From positions 81,485,734-81,549,733 of the forward strand of contig NC_085136.1 in NCBI RefSeq assembly GCF_035046485.1: 64,000 nt of DNA, given 5' to 3'. Each line of letters opens with the position of its first letter. Position 1 is the stretch's first letter. Position numbers and translations under genes: made by a program. Below the pieces are notes generated by a model, which searched no databases, was not told the DNA's origin, and saw only the letters and a program-made list of their open reading frames with translations. This DNA comes from Aedes albopictus. Its lineage: Eukaryota > Arthropoda > Insecta > Diptera > Culicidae. This document shows positions 45,595 through 56,550 of this stretch, in pieces.

Positions 45595-46015
45595 TGCTTC
45601 TTCCAAATGGCAATCCACCAAGCAATCCACGCGTCAACGCGAACTTCTGCCACACAACCATTTGTACAACCATTCCGACATCCACATGAACTGAGCATGC
45701 GATTCTATATCATTTCCTCTCTCTTTCTCACATCTACTAACATCCTGACGTAGCAGACGCCATTCTCGTCTCAAATCAGAAAGACCACACACTGAAGATG
45801 CCTGTTAGTCCCGATCAGTTTATCTCATTATTGTTTCCAAGTGTGAATGTAGCTGATCCGGCGATATTGAAGTAGCAACAACGGGCGGTCAACCAAGCGG
45901 CGAGATCTTTGTGAAATACAATTAGGCTTTAAATGCGGATGTTTTGTAGAGTAACGGGCTATGAGATGAGAGTTCGATTCATGCTTTAGGCGATAACACT
46001 TTTTGCGAGAAGAAA
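45595..46015. other. Unassigned, single-copy-looking sequence
   Basis: No repeat words are present. A weak B-box-like GAGTTCGATTC near 45970 could be a SINE fragment. Confidence 0.35.
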
Positions 46016-46017
46016 TA

Positions 46018-46205
46018 CAGTGAAACCTCCATGAGTCGATATTGAAGGGACCATCGACTCAAGAAAATATCGAGTAGTGGAACAAAATCCTTTGGAAAGC
46101 TTTTTGGGGGGACCATCATAGTAACCCAGAAATTATTATTCAGTATGGAAAAATTTACCTCCATGAGTCGATATCGAGTCAAGGAACATCGACTCATGGA
46201 GGTTG
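46018..46205. mobile_element. Short Tc1/pogo-like MITE with TA target
   Basis: The left end is CAGTGAAACCTCCATGAGTC. The right end has CGACTCATGGAGGTTG, lacking a few terminal bases, with TA at 46016-46017 and 46206-46207. Internal copies of ATCGACTC and GAGTCGATATCGAGTC are present. CAGTGAAACCTC ends are characteristic of pogo-like elements. Confidence 0.65.
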
Positions 46206-46342
46206 TATTTCATTCTCGTATTCACTTTAGTTCTTGTTGTTTAGTATCTACTACGTTTCGTTTTGGTCTTTACATCTGCTGGCATAATAATTTCCTATTC
46301 ACAAACCGATATTAACCTATTATTTCATCACTTCTATTTCAG

Positions 46343-46426
46343 AACACTCTTGGAGATCGGACACAAATTTACCCAACACAACACTGCAGTTCAGCACCGA
46401 TTGATCCAACTTTAGCATCAATATGA
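46343..46426 (+). CDS. Candidate terminal coding exon of a host gene (low confidence)
   Basis: A pyrimidine-rich tract ending CTTCTATTTCAG (46342) precedes an open 27-codon stretch (NTLGDRTQIYPTQHC and onwards) ending in TGA at 46424-46426. AT-rich sequence without repeats and with many AATAAA signals follows, as in a 3'UTR. I do not recognise the peptide. A second short frame (ATG at 46423 to TAG at 46473) overlaps the stop. No upstream exon is identified. Confidence 0.25.
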   Translation, partial: NTLGDRTQIYPTQHCSSAPIDPTLASI

Positions 46427-48140
46427 AGCGGATGAACGCAGCAGCAACGGTGGCAAAAGCCCCTTTTAAGTAGTGGATGAAATCATTTTGTACAAAAACA
46501 AATAGTCAAGACTAAGCAACATATTAACACTTAACAAATAATAAAGTACTAACAGCATAACTAAATTTCTTACCCGAAAGATGATAATACTTCTTAGTGG
46601 TTCCTTAGCGAACCTCTGTGAACATTGATGAGGAATCACATTTATCGCGATCGTAAAGCGTTTAATGCGAATAAAAACTGCAAAAATGAAAAAAAAAAAA
46701 AACAATTCGCGCAACTATGGTGGAAGAGGAACGATGATCTCCATTTTGAATGAAAGTTCCGACAGCGGATAGCAAATCATACAACGCGATTAATAAATCG
46801 TCTTAGACCAGGTCGAAAAACAAAATTGAAGTAACACATACTGAGAAAAAATAAATAGCAAATTCTACCTATACCGTTTAAGGCAATCTCAAACAAAAAA
46901 AAAAGAGAAGAACACACGCAAACAGATACTCTATAAACAAAAAAGCTTCTGGTTTCCAAAACTATCTCCATTAATTGTAACACTGTAATTGAAAAATCTT
47001 GAAAAAGAAAAATACTGCTTCTCCCTAAAAATTGCAAGCAAAAATAAAATAAACCTATGAACCTATGATGATGAGCAAGTATTTGTAGTGGAAGGATTTT
47101 CTTTCGTGCGTACTATTAGCAGCTTAGTGAATCGAATTTAATCAAATCTTATTCTCCCGCTTATGCTTCCTTTGTCGCGTACTATCTTTACGGTTTTTTT
47201 TTCGTGTTGTTCTATTATGAAATGTTGTTTTGTTTTTTTTTTACCTCTTGTGGACTCTGGTTCTTTATGGCTTAGTTTAATTGACCTATTTTTACTACTA
47301 AATAATGAAACGAAAACAAATCAGTTGCGGATGTGTTCCAATCAAAATTTATAGAATTTTTTTTTCTGACTGAACCTTGAAGGTTCCACCGACCAGTTGG
47401 GATTGGGTTTTATATTAACAATCATTTTTAGAATAAACAAATTGAAACAATTCGGAACCGGATTGCGCGCGTGGTTATTGTTTGTGTTTGAGATCGAGAA
47501 CGAGATCTTTTTTGATTTGCCTTATTATGTTTATTTAGTTGATAATACAAATTATAAAAAATATATAAGAAAGTTAGATGTAGCGTGAATATATTATACA
47601 CACACAGTGATTGTGTTTTTTTCTTTGGTAGATGTAAGATGAGTGATGTTCCGATGCCAACTGCATTCGTTCGAGCACATGTTTGGAACCAATTGATGAT
47701 TAACGAAAATGGGTGGGACATCTTTCAAAGACAAACCTAGCAAATGTATTCAAAGAATAAAAAAATAATTAAACACTATGTTTGAAGAATCAGGACACTA
47801 ATTAACTCGTAATAATAGACACAAAAAGCTGTTGTGACATAAAATGAAAATGTCATGCTCCTTCAAACAATGATACAATTTAGCATAATGGAATGGTATG
47901 AAGTGAATAATCAATAAATAAGAAGAATAAAAATCGGTTGGCTAAAGAACAAATCAACGTCGTGTAAAACTAAGAAAAGTACATCTTAAACCGGAAACAA
48001 TAAAGTACTATTGCAATCTACGGCAAATCCATTGAGTTGATATTTTGTGATGACAAACTCTGTGAAACGCTGCTGAACCATGATCATGCTTATTTGCCCA
48101 CTATGTGAATCATGTGATTATGTAGGACCTTCCTAGGACC
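46427..48140 (+). other. AT-rich, repeat-poor sequence resembling a 3'UTR
   Basis: This stands out as about 1.7 kb with no transposon or array. It has many AATAAA or ATAAAA words, e.g. near 46538, 46850, 47043, 47755 and 47998. It may be a long 3'UTR of the candidate exon at 46343 or simply intergenic DNA. Confidence 0.35.
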
Positions 48141-48149
48141 TGAACAATT

Positions 48150-48800
48150 CATTCCAGAGAACTTGTCAAAATTAAGAACTCCTAATGGTACCTCTGCAAT
48201 GGAGGAGGCTGTGCAGCAGCTTGGCAAAATCATCGACTTAGCGTCCACGAAGTCCAACATAAACAAGGACCTTAAAAGTGACACTGTTGCGACTTCGGAA
48301 GTCGATGGACGATGCCATGCAAGATCACGAGAGACTCGTGAACACTGCAGCAGAGGCAGACGGAGGGCTTTGCTTTTGCAGGAAGCTCAAAAGTTGTGGC
48401 GGTTGCGACTGCTTTTGATAAGCACTCGCAGAAGCGGATGAGGCAGCCGTCAGGTGAGGAGTTGTCTGGCAGTGTCCGCAAGGCTAGGCAGATATTAACC
48501 CCAAAGGTTGGCAGTAATATCGGCCAGTCGGACTCCAGCCAGGAGTCCCGAAAAGCTGGGAAGGGAGAGCCTGAAAAGGCTGGCCCGTCCCGGATGGAAT
48601 GGAACAGGGGGTTGCGATCGTTGTTCAGCCCTCAACAACCAAGGGGAGGACCTCCCTTGGACGACAGTTGAGCGAAAGAGGAAGAAGAAAAAACCGCTTG
48701 ATGAGCAGGACCGTAGGGACACCAAAACCAGGAGACGTAGGAGAGTAGATGCCAAGCACTAGGAAAGTGACACGCTCGTCATCCAAACAGTACTCCGTCG
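48150..48800 (+). pseudogene. LINE ORF1 (gag-like) pseudogene, copy 1
   Basis: Segments in three frames form one diverged ORF1. LGKIIDLASTKSNINKDL lies near 48220-48270. A frameshifted helical region (DDAMQDHERLVNTAAEAD) follows near 48310. Then come ARQILTPKVGSN and SQESRKAGKGEPEKAGPSR (48480-48600), and a lysine/arginine-rich tail KRKKKKPLDEQDRRDTK (48670-48730). ORF1 proteins bind the element RNA. The middle motif LTPKV.SN..(Q/K).D.SQE recurs in copy 2. Sequence after 48810 turns into the short GGAATTCC array, so the 3' part is lost. Confidence 0.6.
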
Positions 48801-48809
48801 ACTTGAAGG

Positions 48810-49440
48810 TGGACTTCATCCAGGCATTTCTCCAGGGACCCCTCCAGGAATTCCACCAAGAATACCTCCAAGAATTTCTCCAGGAATTGATCCATGAATT
48901 CCTCTATAAATTTCTTCGGAAATTTCTACAGTAATTCCTCCAGGAGCTTCTCTTTGAAATCTTCCAGGAATTTCTTCAATAATTTTTTTAGTAATTCCTC
49001 CAGGAATTATTTCACAGATTCCTCCTGAAATTTACCAGAAATTGTTTCAGGGGTTCCTCTGAAAATTCTTTATGAGATGCCTCCAGGAATTGCTCCGATG
49101 ATTTCCCCAGTAATTCATCCAGATATTCCTCCAACAATTCCTCTTGGAATACCTCCAGAAATTCCTCTGGGAATTCTTCTAGGAATATATTTTATTTTTT
49201 TCTTCAGGCCGATTTCTCTAGGAAATCCTCCCAGAATTCCTCTGGAGTTTTCTCCAGAATTTCATTCAGGGATTCCTTCAGGAATTCTTCCAGGGATAGT
49301 TCCTCAAAAGTACTTCAAAAATTGCTTTAGGGATTTCTTCAGGAAACACATACTATGCCAAATACATGTCTATTATAGATCTATGTTTGTCATTAAGACA
49401 TCCAGTGGTATTCAGAGTTTTTCTTATTTCCATATACATA
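48810..49440. repeat. Short degenerate GGAATTCC-type array
   Basis: TTCCTCCAGGAATT and CCAGGAATTCC words recur with a 12/24-bp rhythm from 48820 to about 49340. The array begins within the LINE ORF1 and is followed by a degraded hAT-like right end. Confidence 0.6.
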
Positions 49441-49502
49441 TAAAGTCCTGAAAATTTTCTAGGTGGAGCCTGGCCCCCATGTCCCCCATCTAGCTACGCT
49501 AA
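49441..49502. mobile_element. Probable degraded right terminus of a hAT-like element
   Basis: TGGCCCCCATGTCCCCC then CTAGCTACGCTAATG resembles the complement of the CAAGGGCGTAGCCAGC terminus, with its G-rich subterminal stretch, seen at 33950. It lies immediately right of the short array. Confidence 0.45.
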
Positions 49503-49654
49503 TGAGGTGCGGTCTTCAGACGACACGGAACTAGGCATGGCCTTTTATATGGAAATATAGTATATAGTTTGTATCCTATATTCAAGTTTCGTAGCGAAAA
49601 CCGATGGCTAAAATAGCTATTTCGGAGATTTCATGATAATTGAGACCGAAAAAG

Positions 49655-49880
49655 TAAAGACAGACGGTCCAAGTACAGAAGCGGTAAACGCTCGGATATT
49701 CAGCAAGGCCACACTGAGGGGGACACAGGTTCGATTCTCGGTTGGCCCAGAAACTTTTCGTAATAGAAATCTTCCTGACTTCCTAGTGCATAGAGTAGTA
49801 TCTTCGTGGTTGTCACACGAGGTCTCCTTTGAAGAGATCGGAGACGGTAAGAGGCTTCTGTGCACGTAGAACCGGCGTAA
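49655..49880 (+). mobile_element. Feilai-like tRNA-derived SINE
   Basis: A tRNA-like head (AAGCGGTAAACGCTCGG as A-box region, B box GGTTCGATTCTCGG at about 49730) is followed by a body with TTTTCGTAATAGAAATC, CTTCCTGACTTCCT, TGCATAGAGTAGTATCTTCG and TGTCACACGA. These match what I know of Feilai SINEs of Aedes aegypti. The 3' end is diverged or truncated. It depends on a LINE partner for mobility. Confidence 0.65.
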
Positions 49881-49899
49881 AAATCTCCAGTCATCATTG

Positions 49900-50870
49900 G
49901 CTTTACGTCCTCGAATACTAATATTAGCAAGGACCTCGAGAAGACCCTTATTAGACTTCGTAAGTCGATCGTGGCAACTGCGTCAGTGGCAGAGCCCGTG
50001 ATGACAAAGGTTCAGAAGTCTTACCCAGACAGAGGCTTTCACTTTCGTGGGTAACCAAAAAAGCATTCACAGCATTCGCAGAAGCGTGTGAGGCAGCAGG
50101 CAGGTGAAGAACAGAGGCGCCCGCAAGTCTAGGCGGTTGTTAACCCCTAAAGTTGACAGTAATGCCGGTAAGGTGGACCCCAGCCAGGAGCCCCGGAAAT
50201 CTAGGAAGGGTGGGACTGAAAAGGCTGGCCCGTCTCAGATCTATGGACCCATGCCTGGACCATTTGGAGTGGAAGAAGAGAAAAAATAAGGCAAAAGAAG
50301 GGCAGGAGCCAAGGGTCACGAAACCTAAAAAAACGTAGTAGGGTAGCTGCCTAGCGCGAGAAGGATGACGCGCTCGTTATAAAAAAAAAAAGACACTACA
50401 CCGTCTTCAACCAGAGGTTGTACAGACTGAACAAGCACTAACATATGACAACGGACAACATACATAACACCCAGTGGCACAGTGGAGAATTTTTCGTTTG
50501 ACGAAAAGTTTTCCCCGACTGGAGCGGGAATCGAACCCACACTCCGAGGCTTACGAAACGTCTAGATGACTGACGCCTCTAGCCGCACGGCCACGAAGCC
50601 CACAAATACAGTTATCAATACAGAAGAGTCTAAGTACTCGTTGTCTTGAAGGCGATGAAGAGTCACGCCAATCTAGTGGGTCTGGGAGCCAATGTGCGCA
50701 GTAACAGACGTACTTGTACAGCAGAAATGGCTCTCGATCTCAAGCGCGACGAAGAGCGTTAGAGCCTTCAAATGTTTGGTGTAAGAGGTTCTTGGTAAGG
50801 GTGTCGAGGTGAGGGCTCTTACAGCGGAGGTGATTCTGGAGGTAAAGAACCTAGATGATTATGCCAGTAT
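49900..50870 (+). pseudogene. LINE ORF1 pseudogene, copy 2, split by a SINE
   Basis: TNISKDLEKTLIRLRKS (about 49920-49965) corresponds to the helical segment of copy 1. SRRLLTPKVDSNAGKVDPSQ (50130-50180) and KGGTEKAGPS match its central motif. The frame then reads DDALVI into the SINE at 50381. It resumes after 50605 (TEESKYS, LVGLGANVRSNRRTC), still recognisable as ORF1. Several stops and frameshifts are present. The similarity to copy 1 suggests two insertions of one family or a local duplication. Confidence 0.55.
50381..50603 (-). mobile_element. tRNA-derived SINE, copy 2, inserted in LINE ORF1
   Basis: It is the same family as 395-620. On the minus strand the A box complements about 50575-50594, the B box complements about 50524-50538, and the 3' homopolymer abuts 50381-50391. 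The flanks GTTATAAA and GTTATCAA (about 50377 and 50611) may be a worn target duplication. The B box has one change (GGTTCGATTCCCGC complement retained, downstream CCACACT). Confidence 0.7.
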
Positions 50871-50873
50871 CCC

Positions 50874-50984
50874 AGCTAACACACGATATGATGTTAGATA
50901 GGATGCAAAAGTGGAGGCGATATGCGTACACTTTACACACGGTTAAATGGAAGCATGTACGCATATGGCCTCCACTCTAGCATT
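50874..50984. mobile_element. Truncated palindromic MITE at the edge of the satellite
   Basis: The arms GTGGAGGCGATATGCGTACA (50911-50930) and the complementary stretch at 50956-50976 form a hairpin. The left outer part (CCCAGCTAACACACGATATG) has no mirrored right part. The satellite begins where it should be. The hairpin words also occur near 18000. Confidence 0.5.
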
Positions 50985-51420
50985 CCAGAAGGAATGTCAT
51001 AAGGAATTCCAGAATGGATTCCAAAACGAATTCCAGAAGGAATTCCAAAAGGAATTCCAGAAAGAATTCACAAGGAATTCCAGAAAGAATTCACAAGGAA
51101 TTCCAGAAGAATTTCCAAGAGGAATTTCAAGAAGGAATTCCAAGAGGAATTCCAGAAGGAATTCCAAGAGGAATTCCAGAAGGAATTCCAAGTGCAATTC
51201 CAGAAGGAATTCCAAGAGGAATTCCAGAAGGAATTCCAAGAGGAATTCCAGAAGGAATTCCAAGAGGAATTCCAGAAGGAATTCCAAGAGGAATTCCAGA
51301 AGGAATTCCAAGAGGAATTCCAGAAGGAATTCCAAGAGGAATTCCAGAAGGAATTCCAAGAGGAATTCCAGAAGGAAATCCAAGAGGAATTCCAGAAGGA
51401 ATTCCAAGAGGAATTCCAAG
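50985..51420. repeat. Satellite block: diverged edge plus 24-bp monomers with AAGA/AGAA spacers
   Basis: It is irregular to about 51130, then 24-bp units in which spacers AAGA and AGAA alternate between GGAATTCC cores. It is a third monomer variant, found as a block only here. Confidence 0.85.
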
Positions 51421-52430
51421 AAGAATTCCCGAAGGAATTCCAGGAGGAATTCTCGATGGAATTCCAGGAGGAATTCCAGGAGGAATTCCCGAAGGAATTC
51501 CAGGAGGAATTCCCGAAGGAATTCCAGGAGGAATTCCCGAAGGAATTCCAGGAGGAATTCCCGAAGGAATTCCAGGAGGAATTCCCGAAGGAATTCCAGG
51601 AGGAATTCCCGAAGGAATTCCCGAAGGAATTCCAGGAGGAATTCCCGAAGGAATTCCAGGAGGAATTCCCGAAGGAATTCCAGGAGGAATTCCCGAAGGA
51701 ATTCCCGAAGGAATTCCAGGAGGAATTCCCGAAGGAATTCCAGGAGGAATTCCCGAAGGAATTCCAGGAGGAATTCCCGAAGGAATTCCAGGAGGAATTC
51801 CCGAAGGAATTCCAGGAGGAATTCCCGAAGGAATTCCAGGAGGAATTCCCGAAGGAATTCCAGGAGGAATTCCCGAAGGAATTCCAGGAGGAATTCCCGA
51901 AGGAATTCCAGGAGGAATTCCCGAAGGAATTCCAGGAGGAATTCCCGAAGGAATTCCAGGAGGAATTCCCGAAGGAATTCCAGGAGGAATTCCCGAAGGA
52001 ATTCCAGGAGGAATTCCCGAAGGAATTCCAGGAGGAATTCCCGAAGGAATTCCAGGAGGAATTCCCGAAGGAATTCCAGGAGGAATTCCCGAAGGAGTTC
52101 CAGGAGGAATTCCCGAAGGAATTCCAGGAGGAATTCCCGAAGGAATTCCAGGAGGAATTCCCGAAGGAATTCCCGAAGGAATTCCAGGAGGAATTCCCGA
52201 AGGAATTCCAGGAGGAATTCCCGAAGGAATTCCAGGAGGAATTCCCGAAGGAATTCCAGGAGGAATTCCCGAAGGAATTCCAGGAGGAATTCCCGAAGGA
52301 ATTCCAGGAGGAATTCCCGAAGGAATTCCAGGAGGAATTCCCGAAGGAATTTCAGGAGGAATTCCAGGAGGAATTCCCAAAGGAATTCCAGGAGGAATTC
52401 CCAAAGGAATTCCAGGAGGAATTCCCAAGG
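51421..52430. repeat. Satellite block of 24-bp monomers (CGAA/AGGA spacers)
   Basis: The block is highly uniform. Occasional 12-bp half-unit gains or losses (about 51610, 51700, 52165) are visible as CGAA followed directly by CGAA. Confidence 0.9.
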
Positions 52431-53290
52431 TATTCCAAGAGGAATTCCCGAAGAATTCCAAGAGGAATTCCCAAGGAATTCCAAAAAAATTCCCATGGAA
52501 TTCCAAGATTAATTCCCAAGGAACTCCAAGAGGAATTCCAAGAGGAATTCCCAAGGAATTCCAGGAGGAATTCCCGAAGGAATTCTCGAAGGAATTCCAG
52601 GATGAATTTCCGAAGGAATTCCAGGAGGATTTCCCGAAGGAATTCCAGGAGAAATTCCCGAAGGAATTCCAGGAGAAATTCCCGAAGGAATTCCAGGAGA
52701 AATTCCCGAAGGAATTCCAGAAGAAATTCCCGAAAGAATTCCAGAAGAAATTCCCGAAGGAATTCCAAGAGGAATTCCCAAGGAATTCTAAGAGGAATTT
52801 CCAAGAAATTCCAAGAGGAATTCCTAAGGAATTCCAAGAGGAATTCCTAAGGAATTCCAAGAGGAATTCCCAAGGAATTCCAAGAGAAATTCCCAAGGAA
52901 TTCCAAGAGGAATTCCCAAGGAATTCCAAAAGGAATTCCCAGAGAATTGCAAGAGGAATTCCCAAGGAATTCCAAGAGGAATTCTAAAAGGAATTCCCAA
53001 GGGATTCCAAGAGGAATTCACAATGGATTCCAAGAGGAATTCCCAAGGGATTCCAAGAGGAATTCCCACGGAATTCCAAGAGGAATTCCCACGGAATTCC
53101 AAGAGGAATTCCCACGGAATTCCAAGAGCAATTTCCAAGGAATGCCAAGAGGAATTTCCAAGGAATTCCAAAAGGAATTTCCAAGGAATTCCATGAGGAA
53201 TTCAGAGAGAAATTTCTGAAGGATTTCCAAGAGGCATTTCCGAAGGAATTTCCCAAAGCATTCCAAGAGGAATTCCCTAGGAATTCCAAA
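52431..53290. repeat. Satellite block: diverged mixed monomers, higher-order copy 1
   Basis: A distinctive series of variants occurs here (CCAAGATTAATTCCC at 52502, ATTCTAAAAG at 52981, CCATGAGGAA at 53191, TTCAGAGAGAAATTTCTG). The same series reappears at 56551-57540. Confidence 0.9.
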
Positions 53291-55920
53291 AAGAATTCCA
53301 AGAGGAATTCCCAAAGGATTCTAAGAGGAATTCCCAAGGAATTCCAAGAGGAATTCCCAAGGAATTCCAAAAGGAATTCCCAAAGAATTCCAAGAGGAAT
53401 TCCCAAGGAAGTCCAAGAGGAATTCCCAAGGAATTCCAAGAGGAATTCCCAAGGAATTCCAAGAGGAATTCCCAAGGAATTCCAAGAGGAATTCCAAGAG
53501 CAATTCCCAAGGAATTGCAAGAGCAATTCCCAAGGAATTCCAAGAGGAATTCCCAAGAAATTCCAAGAGGAATTCCCAAGGAATTCCAAGAGGAATTTTC
53601 AAGGAATTCAAAGAGGAATTCCCAAGGAATTCCAAGAGGAATTCCCAAAGAATTCCAAGAGGAATTCCCAAGGAATTCCAAGAGGAATTCCCAAGGAATT
53701 CCAAGAGGAATTCTCAAGGAAGTCCAAGAGGAATTCCAAGAGGAATTCCCAAGGAATTCCAAGAGGAATTCCCAAGAAATTCCAAGAGGAATTCCCAAGG
53801 AATTCCAAGAGGAATTCCCAAGGAATTCCAAGAGGAATTCCCAAGGAATTCCAAGAGGAATTCCCAAGGAATTCCAAGAGGAATTCCCAAGGAATTCCAA
53901 GAGGAATTCCCAAGGAATTCCAAGAGGAATTCCCAAGGAATTCCAAGAGGAATTCCCAAGGAATTCCAAGAGGAATTCCCAAGGAATTCCAAGAGGAATT
54001 CCCAAGGAATTCCAAGAGGAATTCCCAAGGAATTCCAAGAGGAATTCCCAAGGAATTCCAAGAGGAATTCCCAAGGAATACCAAGAGGAATTCCCAAGGA
54101 ATTCCAAGAGGAATTCCCAAGGAATTCCAAGAGGAATTCCCAAGGAATTCCAAGAGGAATTCCCAAGGAATTCCAAGAGGAATTCCCAAGGAATTCCAAG
54201 AGGAATTCCCAAGGAATTCCAAGAGGAATTCCCAAGGAATTCCAAGAGGAATTCCCAAGGAATTCCAAGAGGAATTCCCAAGGAATTCCAAGAGGAATTC
54301 CCAAGGAATTCCAAGAGGAATTCCCAAGGAATTCCAAGAGGAATTCCCAAGGAATTCCAAGAGGAATTCCCAAGGAATTCCAAGAGGAATTCCCAAGGAA
54401 TTCCAAGAGGAATTCCCAAGGAATTCCAAGAGGAATTCCCAAGGAATTCCAAGAGGAATTCCCAAGGAATTCCAAGAGGAATTCCCAAGGAATTCCAAGA
54501 GGAATTCCCAAGGAATTCCAAGAGGAATTCCCAAGGAATTCCAAGAGGAATTCCCAAGGAATTCCAAGAGGAATTCCCAAGGAATTCCAAGAGAAATTCC
54601 CAAGGAATTCCAAGAGGAATTCCCAAGGAATTCCAAGAGGAATTCCCAAGGAATTCCAAGAGGAATTCCCAAGGAATTCCAAGAGGAATTCCCAAGGAAT
54701 TCCAAGAGGAATTTCCATGGAATTCCAAGAGGAATTCCCAAGGAATTCCAAGAGGAATTCCCAAGGAATTCCAAGAGGAATTCCCAAGGAATTCCAAGAG
54801 GAATTCCCAAGGAATTCCAAGAGGAATTCCCAAGGAATTCCAAGAGGAATTCCCAAGGAATTCCAAGAGGAATTCCCAAGGAATTCCAAGAGGAATTCCC
54901 AAGGAATTCCAAGAGGAATTCCCAAGGAATTCCAAGAGGAATTCCCAAGGAATTCCAAGAGGAATTCCCAAGGAATTCCAAGAGGAATTCCCAAGGAATT
55001 CCAAGAGGAATTCCCAAGGAATTCCAAGAGGAATTCCCAAGGAATTCCAAGAGGAATTCCCAAGGAATTCCAAGAGGAATTCCCAAGGAATTCCAAGAGG
55101 AATTCCCAAGGAATTCCAAGAGGAATTCTCAAGGAATTCCAAGAGGAATTCCCAAGGAGTTCCAAGAGGAATTCCCAAGGAATTCCAAGAGGAATTCCCA
55201 AGGAATTCCAAGAGGAATTCCCAAGGAATTCCAAGAGGAATTCCCAAGGAATTCCAAGAGGAATTCCCAAGGAATTCCAAGAGGAATTCCCAAGGAATTC
55301 CAAGAGGAATTCCCAAGGAATTCCAAGAGGAATTCCCAAGGAATTCCAAGAGGAATTCCCAAGGAATTCCAAGAGGAATTCCCAAGGAATTCCAAGAGGA
55401 ATTCCCAAGGAATTCCAAGAGGAATTCCCAAGGAATTCCAAGAGGAATTCCCAAGGAATTCCAAGAGGAATTCCCAAGGAATTCCAAGAGGAATTCCCAA
55501 GGAATTCCAAGAGGAATTCCCAAGGAATTCCAAGAGGAATTCCCAAGGAATTCCAAGAGGAATTCCCAAGGAATTCCAAGAGGAATTCCCAAGGAATTCC
55601 AAGAGGAATTCCCAAGGAATTCCAAGAGGAATTCCCAAGGAATTCCAAGAGGAATTCCCAAGGAATTCCAAGAGGAATTCCCAAGGAATTCCAAGAGGAA
55701 TTCCCAAGGAATTCCAAGAGGAATTCCCAAGGAATTCCAAGAGGAATTCCCAAGGAATTCCAAGAGGAATTCCCAAGGAATTCCAAGAGGAATTCCCAAG
55801 GAATTCCAAGAGGAATTCCCAAGGAATTCCAAGAGGAATTCCCAAGGAATTCCAAGAGGCATTTCCAAGGAATTCCAAGAGGAATTCCCAAGGAATTCCA
55901 AGAGAAATTCCCAAGGAATT
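53291..55920. repeat. Satellite block of 23-bp monomers (AAGA/CAA spacers), copy 1
   Basis: After a variable start, 53755-55860 is almost perfectly uniform, roughly ninety 23-bp units with rare point changes (e.g. ATGGAATTCC at 54717). Confidence 0.9.
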
Positions 55921-56550
55921 CCAGGAGGAATTCCCGAAGGAATTCCCAAGGAATTTCAAGAGTTATTCTCAAGGTATTCCAAGAGGAATTCCCAAGTTAT
56001 TCCAGGAGGAATTCCCGAAGGAATTCCAGGAGGAATTCTCGAAGGAATTCCATGAGGAATTCCCGAAGGAATTCCAGGAGGAATTCCCGAAGGAATTCCA
56101 GGAAGAATTCCCGAAGGAATTCCAGGAGGAATTCCCGAAGGAATTCCAGGAGGAATTCCCGAAGGAATTCCAGGAGGAATTCCCGAAGGAATTCCAGGAG
56201 GAATTCCCGAAGGAATTCCAGGAGGAATTCCCGAAGGAATTCCAGGAGGAATTCCCGAAGGAATTCCAGGAGGAATTCCCGAAGGAATTCCAGGAGGAAT
56301 TCCCGAAGGAATTCCAGGAGGAATTCCCGAAGGAATTCCAGGAGGAATTCCCGAAGGAATTCCAGGAGGAATTCCCGAAGGAATTCCGGGAGGAATTCCC
56401 GAAGGAATTCCGGGAGGAATTCCCGAAGGAATTCCAGGAGGAATTCCCGAAGGAATTCCAGGAGGAATTCCCGAAGGAATTTCAGGAGGAATTCCAGGAG
56501 GAATTCCCAAAGGAATTCCAGGAGGAATTCCCAAAGGAATTCCAGGAGGA
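55921..56550. repeat. Satellite block of 24-bp monomers, copy 2
   Basis: It is entered through a junction with TTTCAAGAGTTATTCTCAAG (55953). It is shorter than the first 24-bp block. Confidence 0.9.
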
